A stretch of 64,000 bases of DNA from assembly GCA_036504515.1 (NCBI GenBank), contig DASXVA010000012.1, forward strand, positions 248,001 to 312,000, written 5' to 3'. The notes under the pieces are model-generated. The model saw only the letters and a program-made list of their open reading frames with translations. It was not told the origin of the DNA and searched no databases. Both the position numbers and the translations under genes were made by a program. Source of the stretch: AWTP1-18 sp036504515. Lineage in GTDB: Bacteria; Pseudomonadota; Gammaproteobacteria; Burkholderiales; Rhodocyclaceae. Shown one piece after another: positions 17,586-27,706 of the stretch (position 1 is its first letter; every line of letters begins with the position of its first letter).

Positions 17586-17729
17586 GCAAGAAACACCGAT
17601 GAATAGGTATTCGCACTTGGCCCCGGCTTTCTTAGCATCCCAGCCCCTGCCAGCAGAGCGGACAGCCTGTCGTTCCCGATTCACCGCCTCCAGACACTGA
17701 CCATCACCCCACCTTCGAGAGGAACAACC

Positions 17730-18941
17730 ATGAACCGCCAAAATCAAAAACGCCTTGTCGTCGCCCTCACCAGCCTGTTCGTGGCCTGGGGCGGTATCGC
17801 CATGATCCAGGCCCGGGCCAGCAACGCTCCCGCTGCCGCGCAAAGCGCCGGCCCTGCCGTGGAGGTGGCCGAAGTCCTCCAGCGCAACATTACCGACTGG
17901 CAAAGTTTCTCAGGTCGGTTGGAAGCCATCGACAAGGTGGACATCCGGCCCCAGGTTTCCGGCGTGCTGACCGCCGTGCATTTCAAGGACGGCGCCTTGG
18001 TGAAGAAGGGAGACCCGCTGTTCACCATCGACCCGCGCCCCTATGCCGCCGAGGTTTCTGCCGCCGAAGCCCGGGCTGAATACGCCGCCTCCGAACTCGC
18101 CCGGGCCGAACGCCTGCTGGCCGAAAATGCCATTGCCAAGCGCGACTTCGAGGACAAGAAGAACACTGCGCAAGTCACCCAGGCCGCCCTGCGCGTTGCC
18201 AAGCTCAACCTCGAATACACCCAGATTCGCGCCCCCATTGACGGCCGCATGTCCCGGGCCGAAGTGACCATCGGCAATCTGGTCACCGCCAACGGTCCCA
18301 CGCCCCTGACCACCCTGGTTTCCGCTGCCCGCATCTACGCCGCCTTTGACGTGGATGAGCAAACTTTCCTCAAGCTGGTGAATCCCACCCGCACGGCCAA
18401 GGGCTCACCCTTGCCGGTGCATCTGGGCCTGGCCAACGAAGAAGGCTTTCCCCGCCGCGGCACCATCAACTCGGTGGATAACCGTCTCGACGGCAGCTCG
18501 GGCACGATCCGCGTCCGCGCCATTTTCGACAATGCCGAAGGTCAACTGATCCCCGGTCTCTATGCCCGTCTGCGCCTGGGCGGCAGCAAGGACCGGGAAG
18601 CCGTGTTGATCGACGAAAAAGCCATCGGCACCGACCAGGACAAACGCTTCGTGCTGGTGGTGGATAGCGCCGGCAAGACTGCCTACCGGGAAATCCAGAC
18701 CGGCGCCTTGCAGGAAGGTCTGCGAGTGGTGGAAACCGGCCTGAAAGCTGGCGAACGCATCGTGGTCAACGGCCTGCAACGGGTGCACCCCGGCGATGCT
18801 GTCACGCCTCAACTGGTTGCCATGGACAGCGGCAAGCCGGTGACACCCGCCGCCGCCTCGGCAACAGCCCCCGCAGTTACCCCGGATGCCACGCCCCCCG
18901 CTCCCGCCGCCAAGGCCGACAGCAAGGACGCCGCCCGCTAA
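17730..18941 (+). CDS. RND efflux periplasmic adaptor (MexE/AcrA-like)
   Basis: A 403-residue membrane-fusion protein linking the inner-membrane pump to the outer-membrane channel. After a short N-terminal hydrophobic anchor (about 8-27) it shows the barrel-sandwich segment FSGRLEAIDKVDIRPQVSG, the alpha-hairpin (about 95-165) and QIRAPIDGRMSRAEV, followed by beta-barrel and membrane-proximal domains. It resembles MexE more than MexA and has no lipobox cysteine, so it is probably anchored by its uncleaved helix. The Ala/Pro-rich C-terminal tail (about 370-403) is likely disordered. First gene of a three-gene efflux operon; a GAGAGGAAC site precedes it. Confidence 0.93.
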   Translation: MNRQNQKRLVVALTSLFVAWGGIAMIQARASNAPAAAQSAGPAVEVAEVLQRNITDWQSFSGRLEAIDKVDIRPQVSGVLTAVHFKDGALVKKGDPLFTIDPRPYAAEVSAAEARAEYAASELARAERLLAENAIAKRDFEDKKNTAQVTQAALRVAKLNLEYTQIRAPIDGRMSRAEVTIGNLVTANGPTPLTTLVSAARIYAAFDVDEQTFLKLVNPTRTAKGSPLPVHLGLANEEGFPRRGTINSVDNRLDGSSGTIRVRAIFDNAEGQLIPGLYARLRLGGSKDREAVLIDEKAIGTDQDKRFVLVVDSAGKTAYREIQTGALQEGLRVVETGLKAGERIVVNGLQRVHPGDAVTPQLVAMDSGKPVTPAAASATAPAVTPDATPPAPAAKADSKDAAR

Positions 18942-18977
18942 GCCGGGCGCCCCGGTTCCGCTCAGGAAAAACACATC

Positions 18978-21900
18978 ATGAACATTTCAAAATTCTTCAT
19001 CGACCGCCCCATTTTTGCCGGGGTGTTATCGATCCTGCTCTTGCTGGGAGGCGTGCTCTCTCTGTTCAAGCTGCCCATTTCCGAATACCCGGAAGTGGTG
19101 CCGCCCTCGGTGGTGGTGCGGGCCCAGTACCCCGGCGCCAACCCCAAGGTCATCGCCGAAACCGTGGCCTCCCCCCTGGAGGAATCCATCAACGGCGTGG
19201 AGAACATGCTCTACATGCAGTCCCAGGCCAACAGCGACGGCAACCTGACGGTGACGGTGAACTTCAAGCTCGGCGTCGATCCCGACAAGGCCCAGCAACT
19301 GGTGCAGAACCGCGTCTCGCAAGCCCTGCCCCGGCTGCCATCGGATGTGCAACGCCTGGGCGTGACCACCCTCAAGAGCTCGCCAACCCTGACCATGGTG
19401 GTGCACCTGACCTCGCCAGACAACCGCTACGACATGACCTACCTGCGCAACTACGCAGTACTCAACGTCAAGGACCGCCTGGCGCGGATTCAGGGCGTGG
19501 GCGAAGTGGGCCTGTTCGGTTCCGGCAACTACGCCATGCGCATTTGGCTTGATCCGCAGAAAGTAGCCCAGCGCGATCTGACCGCCAGTGATGTAATCCG
19601 CGCCATTCGCGAACAGAACGTGCAGGTAGCCGCCGGCGTCATCGGCGCTTCGCCGGCCGGCCCCAACGTGCCCCTGCAACTCAATGTGAATGCCCAGGGC
19701 CGGCTCAAGACCGAGGCCGAATTCGGCGACATCATCCTCAAGACCGCAAAGGACGGCGCCGTCACCCGCTTGGCGGATGTGGCCCGTATCGAACTGGCCG
19801 CCTCGGAATACGGCCTGCGTTCCCTGCTGGACAACAAACCCGCCGTGGCCATTCCCATCTTCCAGGCCCCTGGTTCCAACGCCCTGGATGTATCGGCCCA
19901 GGTGCGGGAAGCCATGGCCGAACTGTCGAAGGATTTCCCTTCCTCGGTGAGCTACAGCATCGTCTACGACCCCACCCAGTTCGTCCGCGCCAGCATCAAG
20001 GCGGTGGTGCATACCCTGCTCGAAGCCATTGCCCTGGTGGTGCTGGTGGTGATCGTTTTCCTGCAAACCTGGCGCGCCTCGGTGATCCCCCTGCTGGCAG
20101 TGCCGGTGTCCATTGTCGGCACCTTCTCCCTGATGCTGGGCTTTGGTTACTCCATCAACGCCCTGTCTCTGTTCGGCATGGTGCTGGCCATCGGCATCGT
20201 GGTGGATGACGCCATCGTGGTGGTGGAAAACGTCGAGCGCAACATCGAGGCGGGACTCTCGCCGCGGGATGCCACCTACCGGGCCATGCGCGAAGTGTCC
20301 GGCCCCATCATCGCCATCGCCCTGACCCTGGTCGCCGTGTTCGTGCCCCTGGCTTTCATGACCGGCCTCACCGGCCAGTTCTACAAGCAGTTCGCCATGA
20401 CCATCGCCATCTCCACGGTGATTTCGGCCTTCAATTCCCTGACCCTTTCCCCCGCCCTGTCCGCCCTGCTGCTGCGCGGCCACGATGCCAAGCCCGACTG
20501 GCTGACGGTGCAGATGAACCGTTATCTGGGCGGCTTCTTCGCCGGCTTCAACCGCTTTTTCAACCGCACTTCGGACAAGTACGGTAGCGGCGTCAGTCGC
20601 GTCATCGCCCGCAAGGCAAGCTCCATGGGGGTTTATGTGGTGCTGCTGGCCCTGACCCTGGGCGTTTCCTATCTGGTGCCCGGCGGCTTTGTGCCGGCCC
20701 AGGACAAGCAGTACCTGATCAGCTTCACCCAACTGCCCAACGGCGCCTCCCTCGATCGCACCGAAGCCGTGATCCGCCGCATGGGCGACATCGCCCTCAA
20801 GCAACCCGGCGTGGAAAGTGCCGTGGCCTTCCCCGGCCTGTCCATCAACGGCTTCACCAACAGTTCCAGCGCCGGCATCGTCTTCGTCACCCTGAAACCT
20901 TTCGCCGAACGCCATGGCAAAGAGCTTTCCGCTGGCGCCATTGCCGGTGCCCTCAATCAGCAATACGCCGCGATTCAGGATGCCTTCATCGCCGTCTTCC
21001 CGCCGCCACCGGTGATGGGCCTCGGTACCGTGGGCGGCTTCAAGATGCAGATCGAAGACCGGGGCGCTCTGGGTTACGCCGAGCTCAACAACGCCGCCAA
21101 CGCCTTTGTCGCTGCCGCAAGCAAGGCGCCGGAACTGGGCCCCATGTTCTCCAGCTACCAGATCAACGTGCCGCAGCTGGACGTGGACCTGGACCGCACC
21201 AAGGCCAAGCAGCAAGGCGTGGCGGTGACCGACGTGTTCGACACCATGCAGATCTACCTGGGCTCCCTTTACGTGAACGACTTCAACCGTTTCGGTCGCG
21301 TCTATCAGGTGCGGGCTCAGGCCGATGCGCCTTTCCGCGCTCACCCGGAAGACATCGGTTTGTTGAAGACCCGCAACAGCAACGGCGAGATGGTGCCCCT
21401 GTCGTCCCTGGTCCAGGTCAAGCAGACCTTCGGCCCGGAAATGGTGGTGCGCTACAACGGTTACACCGCGGCGGACATCAACGGCGGCCCGGCTCCCGGC
21501 TTCTCTTCGGCCCAGGCCGAAGCGGCGGCGGAGCGGATCGCCGCGGAAACTCTGCCCCGGGGCGTGAAGTTTGAATGGACCGACCTCACCTATCAGAAGA
21601 TCCTCGCGGGCAATGCCGGCATCTGGGTCTTTCCCATCAGCGTGCTGCTGGTGTTCCTGGTGCTGGCCGCCCAGTACGAAAGCCTGACCCTGCCCCTGGC
21701 GGTGATCCTGATCGTGCCCATGAGCATCCTTGCCGCCCTCACCGGGGTTTATCTCACCGGCGGCGACAACAACATCTTCACCCAGATCGGCCTCATGGTG
21801 CTGGTGGGGCTGGCCTGCAAAAACGCCATCCTCATCGTCGAGTTCGCCCGGGAACTGGAGATGCAGGGCGCCACGCCGGTGGAGGCTGCCATCAACGCCA

Positions 21901-22181
21901 GCCGGCTGCGACTGCGGCCCATCCTGATGACCTCTTTCGCCTTCATCATGGGCGTCATCCCCCTCGTCACCTCCACCGGCGCCGGTTCCGAAATGCGCCA
22001 CGCCATGGGCATTGCCGTGTTCTTCGGCATGCTCGGCGTGACCCTGTTCGGCCTGTTCCTGACGCCGGTGTTCTACGTCCTGCTGCGCAAGCTGGCCCAC
22101 GGTCGCCAACTGCACTCTGCCGCCCATCACGACGCCCCTCTGGTGGCCGGCCCCGGCGCTCATCATTCGGATATGGAGTAA
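18978..22181 (+). CDS. RND multidrug efflux transporter, inner-membrane subunit (MexF/AcrB-like)
   Basis: A 1067-residue HAE1-family proton-driven pump. Features include the FFIDRPIFAGVLSILLLLGG first helix, the duplicated TM/porter layout, and the proton-relay acidic pair in AIGIVVDDAIVVVENVERN of TM4. The second half has GLACKNAILIVEFARELE and RLRPILMTSFAFIMG. Length and motifs are intact. It follows the adaptor by 36 bp and precedes the outer-membrane factor by 3 bp, so the three form one operon. The closest named relatives are MexF/OqxB-type pumps, which export phenicols, quinolones and other amphiphiles; substrates here are not known. Confidence 0.95.
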   Translation: MNISKFFIDRPIFAGVLSILLLLGGVLSLFKLPISEYPEVVPPSVVVRAQYPGANPKVIAETVASPLEESINGVENMLYMQSQANSDGNLTVTVNFKLGVDPDKAQQLVQNRVSQALPRLPSDVQRLGVTTLKSSPTLTMVVHLTSPDNRYDMTYLRNYAVLNVKDRLARIQGVGEVGLFGSGNYAMRIWLDPQKVAQRDLTASDVIRAIREQNVQVAAGVIGASPAGPNVPLQLNVNAQGRLKTEAEFGDIILKTAKDGAVTRLADVARIELAASEYGLRSLLDNKPAVAIPIFQAPGSNALDVSAQVREAMAELSKDFPSSVSYSIVYDPTQFVRASIKAVVHTLLEAIALVVLVVIVFLQTWRASVIPLLAVPVSIVGTFSLMLGFGYSINALSLFGMVLAIGIVVDDAIVVVENVERNIEAGLSPRDATYRAMREVSGPIIAIALTLVAVFVPLAFMTGLTGQFYKQFAMTIAISTVISAFNSLTLSPALSALLLRGHDAKPDWLTVQMNRYLGGFFAGFNRFFNRTSDKYGSGVSRVIARKASSMGVYVVLLALTLGVSYLVPGGFVPAQDKQYLISFTQLPNGASLDRTEAVIRRMGDIALKQPGVESAVAFPGLSINGFTNSSSAGIVFVTLKPFAERHGKELSAGAIAGALNQQYAAIQDAFIAVFPPPPVMGLGTVGGFKMQIEDRGALGYAELNNAANAFVAAASKAPELGPMFSSYQINVPQLDVDLDRTKAKQQGVAVTDVFDTMQIYLGSLYVNDFNRFGRVYQVRAQADAPFRAHPEDIGLLKTRNSNGEMVPLSSLVQVKQTFGPEMVVRYNGYTAADINGGPAPGFSSAQAEAAAERIAAETLPRGVKFEWTDLTYQKILAGNAGIWVFPISVLLVFLVLAAQYESLTLPLAVILIVPMSILAALTGVYLTGGDNNIFTQIGLMVLVGLACKNAILIVEFARELEMQGATPVEAAINASRLRLRPILMTSFAFIMGVIPLVTSTGAGSEMRHAMGIAVFFGMLGVTLFGLFLTPVFYVLLRKLAHGRQLHSAAHHDAPLVAGPGAHHSDME

Positions 22182-22184
22182 GCC

Positions 22185-23642
22185 ATGAAAACCAAAACAA
22201 CCTCTCTCAGCACCCTGCTCGCCACCCTGCTGGTGCTGGCTGGCTGCTCGGTGGCCCCCACCTACCAGCGCCCCGACGTGGCAACGCCTACAGCCTTCAA
22301 GGAAGCTGCCGCAACGCAAGGCAACGAAGGCGACTGGAAGCCGGCCCAACCGGCGGAAGAAGCCCCCCGGGGCGAATGGTGGAAGGTCTTTGCCGACCCG
22401 CAACTGGACGAACTGGAAACCCAGGCCCTGGCCGCCAACCAGGACCTCAAGGCAGCAGCGGCTCGTCTTGGCCAAGCCCGGGCTTTGGAGCAAAGCGCCC
22501 GCTCAGCCCTGTTCCCCCAGGTGGGAGTGGGCTTCGGCCCCACCCGGCAACGGCCTTCGCCCGCCTCCCAGGGCCTGGCCCCGGAAGCGGATACCAAGGC
22601 CGTCACCCTCTGGCGCGCCCAGGCCAGTTTCTCCTATGAGGCCGACCTGTTCGGCCGGGTGAGCACGGCGGCAGATGCAGCCCGCTTCGACGCGGAACGC
22701 AACAGCGCCCTGTTCCGCTCCACCCTGCTGGCCCTCCAGGCCGACGTGGCCCAGGCTTATTTCCTGGTGCGGGAACTGGACGCCAGCCTGGCCCTCTACG
22801 AAGAAACCGTGAAGCTGCGCAGCGAAACCCTGAAGCTGTTCCAGCACCGCTATGACGCTGGCGACATCGGCGAGCTGGACCTGGCCCGGGCCAAAACGGA
22901 ATACGCTGCGGCCCAGTCCGAATCCCTGGGCATCTCCCGGCAGCGGGCCGTGGCGGAACATGCCCTGGCCATACTGCTGGGCAAGGCCCCGGCGGACTTC
23001 AGTCTGGCGCGCCTGCCCCTGGACCGGATCAAGGTGAGCATTCCCGTCGGTCTGCCCTCGGCCCTGCTGGAGCGGCGCCCCGACATCGCCGCAGCGGAAC
23101 GGGCCATGGCTGCCGCCAATGCCCGCATCGGCACAGCCAAGTCGGCCTGGTTCCCGCGGCTATCCCTGACCGGCGCCCTGGGTTATGAGTCCAACGAACT
23201 GGGCGACCTGTTCAAGAGCGCCAGCCGCACCGCCGTTTTCGGCCCCCTGGTGGGCACCTTGCTGACCCTGCCGGTGTTCGACGGCGGCGCCCGGGAGGCC
23301 GGCGTCAATCGCGCCACGGCAGCCTACGATGAAGACGTGGCCAACTATCGCCAGTCGGTGCTGCGAGCCTTCAAGGAAGTGGAAGATAACCTCGCCAACC
23401 TGCGCATCCTCGGCGACCAGAACCGCGAACAGGACAGCGCCGTCACCTCGGCCCGCCGCGCCGCCCAACTGGCCCAGGTGCAATACAGGGAAGGCGCCGT
23501 CGCCTACTTCAACGTGCTGGATGCGGAACGCAGCGCGCTACAGCAGCAGCGGGTTGCCGTACAACTGGACGGCGAACGGGCGCGGTCGGTGGTGAGTCTG
23601 GTGCGGGCTTTGGGAGGGGGCTGGGACAGCACTCAGCAGTAA
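22185..23642 (+). CDS. Outer-membrane efflux lipoprotein (OprM/OprN, NodT family)
   Basis: A 485-residue TolC-type outer-membrane factor. The signal peptide ends in lipobox LAGC with acylated Cys21, followed by SVAPTYQRP typical of the NodT family. Two OEP repeats are visible; RRPDIAAAERAMAAANARIG and FPRLSLTGALGYES mark the second. The start lies 3 bp after the pump gene and the GGAG site sits in the pump's 3' end, implying coupled translation. It completes the tripartite pump. No regulator gene is adjacent, unlike many mexEF-oprN-type loci. Confidence 0.93.
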   Translation: MKTKTTSLSTLLATLLVLAGCSVAPTYQRPDVATPTAFKEAAATQGNEGDWKPAQPAEEAPRGEWWKVFADPQLDELETQALAANQDLKAAAARLGQARALEQSARSALFPQVGVGFGPTRQRPSPASQGLAPEADTKAVTLWRAQASFSYEADLFGRVSTAADAARFDAERNSALFRSTLLALQADVAQAYFLVRELDASLALYEETVKLRSETLKLFQHRYDAGDIGELDLARAKTEYAAAQSESLGISRQRAVAEHALAILLGKAPADFSLARLPLDRIKVSIPVGLPSALLERRPDIAAAERAMAAANARIGTAKSAWFPRLSLTGALGYESNELGDLFKSASRTAVFGPLVGTLLTLPVFDGGAREAGVNRATAAYDEDVANYRQSVLRAFKEVEDNLANLRILGDQNREQDSAVTSARRAAQLAQVQYREGAVAYFNVLDAERSALQQQRVAVQLDGERARSVVSLVRALGGGWDSTQQ

Positions 23643-23647
23643 TGGAA

Positions 23648-23673
23648 CGGAGCTATCTCAGGGGATAGCTCCG
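23648..23673. terminator. Hairpin between convergent efflux operon and sensor gene
   Basis: A perfect 10-bp stem (CGGAGCTATC 23648-23657 / GATAGCTCCG 23664-23673) with a 6-base loop starts 6 bases after the efflux operon. No T-run follows on either strand, so it is a structural candidate for bidirectional termination. Confidence 0.5.
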
Positions 23674-23685
23674 CGAATGCGCCCC

Positions 23686-26600
23686 TCAGACCACCTTGCT
23701 GAAGGGGAGCATTCGATCCTGGAATTCGGCAGCAGGAATGGGACGGCTGAGCAGATAGCCTTGCAGGTAGTCGCAGCCCAAGGCAGCCAAAGCATCGCGC
23801 TGCTCCACCGTTTCAACCCCCTCTGCCACGACTTTGAGACGAAGGCTGTGGGCCAAGGCAATGATGCCCGTGACGATGGAGCCAGCATCCTGATCATGAA
23901 TCATGTCCTGCACGAAGGACTGGTCAATCTTCAGGGTGTCGGTGGGAAAGCGCTTGAGATAACCGAGGGAAGAATAACCCGTACCGAAATCATCGATGGC
24001 CAGCCGTACGCCGAGATTACGCAGTTGATGCAGGGTGACGATGGTGTCCCGGGCATGTTCCATCAACACGCTTTCGGTGATTTCAAGGATCAGGGATGAA
24101 GGTGGCAAACCGCTATCCAACAAGGCAGCCTTCACCATCACCACGACATCGGCGGCCTGCTCCAGTTGTCGGGCAGAAAGATTGACGGCTACGTGCAAGT
24201 CAGAGGTTCCCATCAGATCATGCCAAGCCTTGACCTGGCGGCAGGCGATGTTAAGCACCTGCGCCCCAAGGGGAACAATGAGTCCTGTTTCTTCTGCCAT
24301 GGGAATGAATTCAACCGGCGATACCAGCCCCCGAGTGGGATGCTGCCAACGCACTAGCGCTTCCATGCCGACAACCAGACCATCGGCGGCTCGGCTGACG
24401 GGTTGAAAGTACACCAGTAACTCGTCCCGTTCCAAGGCATGGCGCAAATCGGCTTCGAGCTTCAGATGACCAGAAATGGCCTGTTCCATTTGAGGTTCGT
24501 AGAAGCAAACCCGGGTACTGCTGCGCTTGGCCCGATACATGGCGGTATCGGCGTGGCGCAGAAGGGAACTGACATCCTCGCCATCCGCGGGGAACAATGA
24601 AATGCCGATGCTGGCATTGACGAAAATTTCCTGGCCATTGATTTCAAAAGGCTGGGCCAGGGAAGCACAAATTTTCTGGGAAACAGCAGCCGCTGCTGCG
24701 GGTTCGGGCAAATCGTTCAGCAAAATGGTGAACTCATCGCCCCCCTGCCGGGCGACACAATCACCGGTTCGGACGCAGTTCTTGATGCGGGTCGCAACGG
24801 CTTGCAAAAGGAAGTCGCCAACATCGTGGCCGAGGGTATCGTTGATGACCTTGAAACGATCCAGATCCAGGAAAAGCACCCCGAACTGGGTCTTGTGGGC
24901 TGTTGCCCGATCCACAGCCAAGGCCATCTGGCTTGTAAACATCAGTCGATTGGGCAGGCCGGTAAGAATGTCGTTATAGGCCAGATGATGCACATGGCGT
25001 TCGGCACGACTAACCTCCACGACGCGCCGTACCCGCTGATTGACCACGGAAAAATGCAAGGGCTTGGGGAGATAGTCGCTGGCACCAGCCTCAAATGCTT
25101 TTTCGATGGAAGCCCGATCTTCAAGGGCGGTGATCATCAACACCGGAATCGCCTTCCAGAGAGGGGACTGTTTGATCGCCGCGCAGGCAGTGAAGCCATC
25201 CATGATGGGCATCATGGCGTCCATCAGGATCACATCGGGGGTACAACATTCGAGCAAAGCCAGAGCTTCGGCACCATGACTGGCTTCCTCCACGCGGAAG
25301 TCGGCATTCGTCAACGCCGCCCGCAAGGTGGCCCGGGTACTCCGGTCGTCGTCAACAATCATGACCAAGGCTGAATCCTCGGACGAAGCCACCGCCGCGA
25401 GATCTTCACCATCTTCAATTTCAACCCGGAGTAGCGGTTCCACCTGGGCATACTCGGCGTGAAGCCTGTCCACCAGACGGCCAGCTTCCAGTAACTCGCC
25501 CTGAGCGGATTTTTCTTCAAGAATCCGGGCCACCGCTGCCAACGGCAAGGCACCTACATTTCCAGCAGCGCCTTTGATGGCGTGGGAGACACGGCGAATT
25601 GCCTCGCAATTTCCATCCGCAAGAAATTGGGAAATTTCTTCGAGATAACGTGGCATGTCCTCAAGGAAGGGATTGATGGCCTTGTCCAGATCATCACCGA
25701 GAACGCTCTTGAGGTTACCCAGAGCTTGGCGATTAAGGGGGCCATCATCGGCATCATCACCATCGAGAGCGATGCGCTCTGACTGCCAGGACAGCCAGCG
25801 TTTGAGGGCTTCACTCAAAGCATCCAGAGTCAGCGGTTTGGCAAGGTGATCATCCATGCCAGCAGCCAGGCATTTGGATACGTGGGTAGGTTGGGTATCT
25901 GCCGTCATCGCCACGATAGGAATCCGCGTGTCGCCATCGGCCTCAATACTGCGAATGGATGCCGTCGCCTCGAAACCATCCATTTCGGGCATGTTGCAAT
26001 CCATCAGAATCAGATCCCAAGGCTCCTTGCGATAGGCTGCCACGGCTTCAAGACCATTGGCGGCCATACCAACCTGAGCACCCAACATTTCAAGCATGCG
26101 CAAGGCAATGATCTGGTTGGTGCGATTGTCCTCAACCACAAGAATCCTGCAATTTGTTCTGGCGCTGAAGCCAGTTTCCTGGTCAGGCAATGCTTGAGGC
26201 GCTTGGGGAGTGACTTCAATCAGCGGTAAGTCAAACCAGAAAGTACTGCCCTTTCCCGGTTCGCTGATGACACCAATTTCGCCACCCAGCAGCTGAGTGA
26301 GTTTTTTGCAGATCGCCAGACCAAGGCCACTACCGCCAAATCTGCGGGTGGTTGATGCGTCCGCCTGGGTAAAGGAATCGAAAATTTGGTCCAGGCTTTC
26401 TGCCGCGATGCCGATGCCGGTGTCGCTTACCTGAATCCGCACCCGCCCATTTTCCGTACTGCGGGCGAAAATGCTGACGGACCCTTGGTCAGTAAACTTG
26501 ATGGCGTTAGCCACCAGATTAATAAGAATCTGCCGAATACGGCCGGGGTCACCGGAATAGTTTTCTCCGAGAAGAGGCTGAATACTCCAGATCAAGGACA

Positions 26601-27699
26601 GATTCTTGTGGCGCGCCTCCGGAGAAACAATCTCGACGACACCCGAGAGCAGTTCTGGCAGATTGAAGTCGATATGTTCGGATTCGATCTTGCCCGCTTC
26701 AAGTCGGGAAAAATCGAGAATGTTGTTGATCAACTCCATCAGGAAACGGGAAGAGTCCCAGGCCAAGCGGACAAGCTGAGCCTGACGGGTCGGCAAAGAG
26801 CCATTTTTCAACATATCCAATGAGCCAATAACGCCGTTAAGGGGCGTCCGGATTTCATGGCTTATCGTGGCGGCGAACTCGGCCTTCAGGCGCGCATAAC
26901 TCATTGCGTCGTCCCGGGATTGACGCAACTCCTGCTCCCGTTCCTGAAGCACCTGCATCATGCTATTGAACGCATGGGCCATCTCGGCGATATCCCGCGA
27001 ACCGGAAAGCGATGCCGGTTCTACCCGTTCGCCCCGCTCGGCCCTGCCCATGGTTTGTGCCAGTGCCTCCAGGGGGCGAGTAAGATGCTGGGCAAGCTGA
27101 CGGATGATCAGAATCAGAACAAAAGCGAAGGCCAGAGAGATCGTCAAATTAACGGCAAAAAACTCCCAACTCATCTGCTGCAAGGTTGCCTTGCTCTGAG
27201 CGACCCGGACATACCCGAGAACATGGGGAGCACGATCCTGCATCTCAAATGGTGAATCTATTGCCGAGTTGTCCTGGGTTACCGGGGCGATGAAATACCA
27301 GGCCGAGCCGTCCTCCCGCTCAAGAAAAGCGGCGGTCACTTTGCTCAAGTCGGTACTGGCAGCAATACTTGAAATGGCGAGACTGCCCTTGGCCATGAGC
27401 TGCGTATGGTTCCAGGTACGAATCTCCACCCCGGTGATATCCGGGAAAGCCAGTGCAGTATTGACGGCCTCAATGGCGTTATCAGGTGCCAGCAAAAGCA
27501 AGGACAAACGACTTTGTTGCCCCAAGCTGGTGGCGATCCGCGTCCCCTGTTGAAGAAAGTTATCCTGCAGTCGTTGCTTGGATTGCCAAGTCAATAAAGA
27601 AGAGGAAATCAGGGCCAGGGAAAAAATACCCAGCACAAGGACAACGGTCAGTTGCCGGCGAAATGAGCTTTTCTGAACAAAGGAAGACCAGAACGTCAT
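23686..27699 (-). CDS. Hybrid sensor kinase with REC-Hpt-REC-GGDEF-EAL output
   Basis: A very long (1337-residue) membrane signalling protein. Domains in order: TM1 (about 18-38), periplasmic sensor, TM2 (about 182-205), HAMP (about 207-260), HisKA with His281 in ISHEIRTPLNGV, HATPase (GSGLGLAICKKLTQLLGG), receiver 1 with Asp567 in LILMDCNMPEMDGF, Hpt with His706 in VSHAIKGAAGNVG, receiver 2 with Asp827 in VILMDAMMPIMDGF, GGDEF (about 985) and EAL (about 1113). The cyclase motif is intact (RQGGDEF) with an RxxD inhibitory site (RTGD) five residues before it. The EAL domain keeps NLSARQ, EITES, DDFGTGYSSLGYL and AEGVET. A BarA-like phosphorelay therefore feeds a dual c-di-GMP module. It follows the substrate-binding protein gene by 7 bp. 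Confidence 0.93.
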   Translation of the reverse strand: MTFWSSFVQKSSFRRQLTVVLVLGIFSLALISSSLLTWQSKQRLQDNFLQQGTRIATSLGQQSRLSLLLLAPDNAIEAVNTALAFPDITGVEIRTWNHTQLMAKGSLAISSIAASTDLSKVTAAFLEREDGSAWYFIAPVTQDNSAIDSPFEMQDRAPHVLGYVRVAQSKATLQQMSWEFFAVNLTISLAFAFVLILIIRQLAQHLTRPLEALAQTMGRAERGERVEPASLSGSRDIAEMAHAFNSMMQVLQEREQELRQSRDDAMSYARLKAEFAATISHEIRTPLNGVIGSLDMLKNGSLPTRQAQLVRLAWDSSRFLMELINNILDFSRLEAGKIESEHIDFNLPELLSGVVEIVSPEARHKNLSLIWSIQPLLGENYSGDPGRIRQILINLVANAIKFTDQGSVSIFARSTENGRVRIQVSDTGIGIAAESLDQIFDSFTQADASTTRRFGGSGLGLAICKKLTQLLGGEIGVISEPGKGSTFWFDLPLIEVTPQAPQALPDQETGFSARTNCRILVVEDNRTNQIIALRMLEMLGAQVGMAANGLEAVAAYRKEPWDLILMDCNMPEMDGFEATASIRSIEADGDTRIPIVAMTADTQPTHVSKCLAAGMDDHLAKPLTLDALSEALKRWLSWQSERIALDGDDADDGPLNRQALGNLKSVLGDDLDKAINPFLEDMPRYLEEISQFLADGNCEAIRRVSHAIKGAAGNVGALPLAAVARILEEKSAQGELLEAGRLVDRLHAEYAQVEPLLRVEIEDGEDLAAVASSEDSALVMIVDDDRSTRATLRAALTNADFRVEEASHGAEALALLECCTPDVILMDAMMPIMDGFTACAAIKQSPLWKAIPVLMITALEDRASIEKAFEAGASDYLPKPLHFSVVNQRVRRVVEVSRAERHVHHLAYNDILTGLPNRLMFTSQMALAVDRATAHKTQFGVLFLDLDRFKVINDTLGHDVGDFLLQAVATRIKNCVRTGDCVARQGGDEFTILLNDLPEPAAAAAVSQKICASLAQPFEINGQEIFVNASIGISLFPADGEDVSSLLRHADTAMYRAKRSSTRVCFYEPQMEQAISGHLKLEADLRHALERDELLVYFQPVSRAADGLVVGMEALVRWQHPTRGLVSPVEFIPMAEETGLIVPLGAQVLNIACRQVKAWHDLMGTSDLHVAVNLSARQLEQAADVVVMVKAALLDSGLPPSSLILEITESVLMEHARDTIVTLHQLRNLGVRLAIDDFGTGYSSLGYLKRFPTDTLKIDQSFVQDMIHDQDAGSIVTGIIALAHSLRLKVVAEGVETVEQRDALAALGCDYLQGYLLSRPIPAAEFQDRMLPFSKVV

Positions 27700-27706
27700 G
27701 GAAAAT

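Noticed and set aside
19026..22493. A very long open frame (over 1100 codons) on the minus strand opposite the RND pump and outer-membrane factor genes
   Set aside because: Its translation is Gly/His/Gln-rich low-information sequence with no domain, and it mirrors the codon bias of the well-supported plus-strand genes. It is a shadow of G+C-rich coding.
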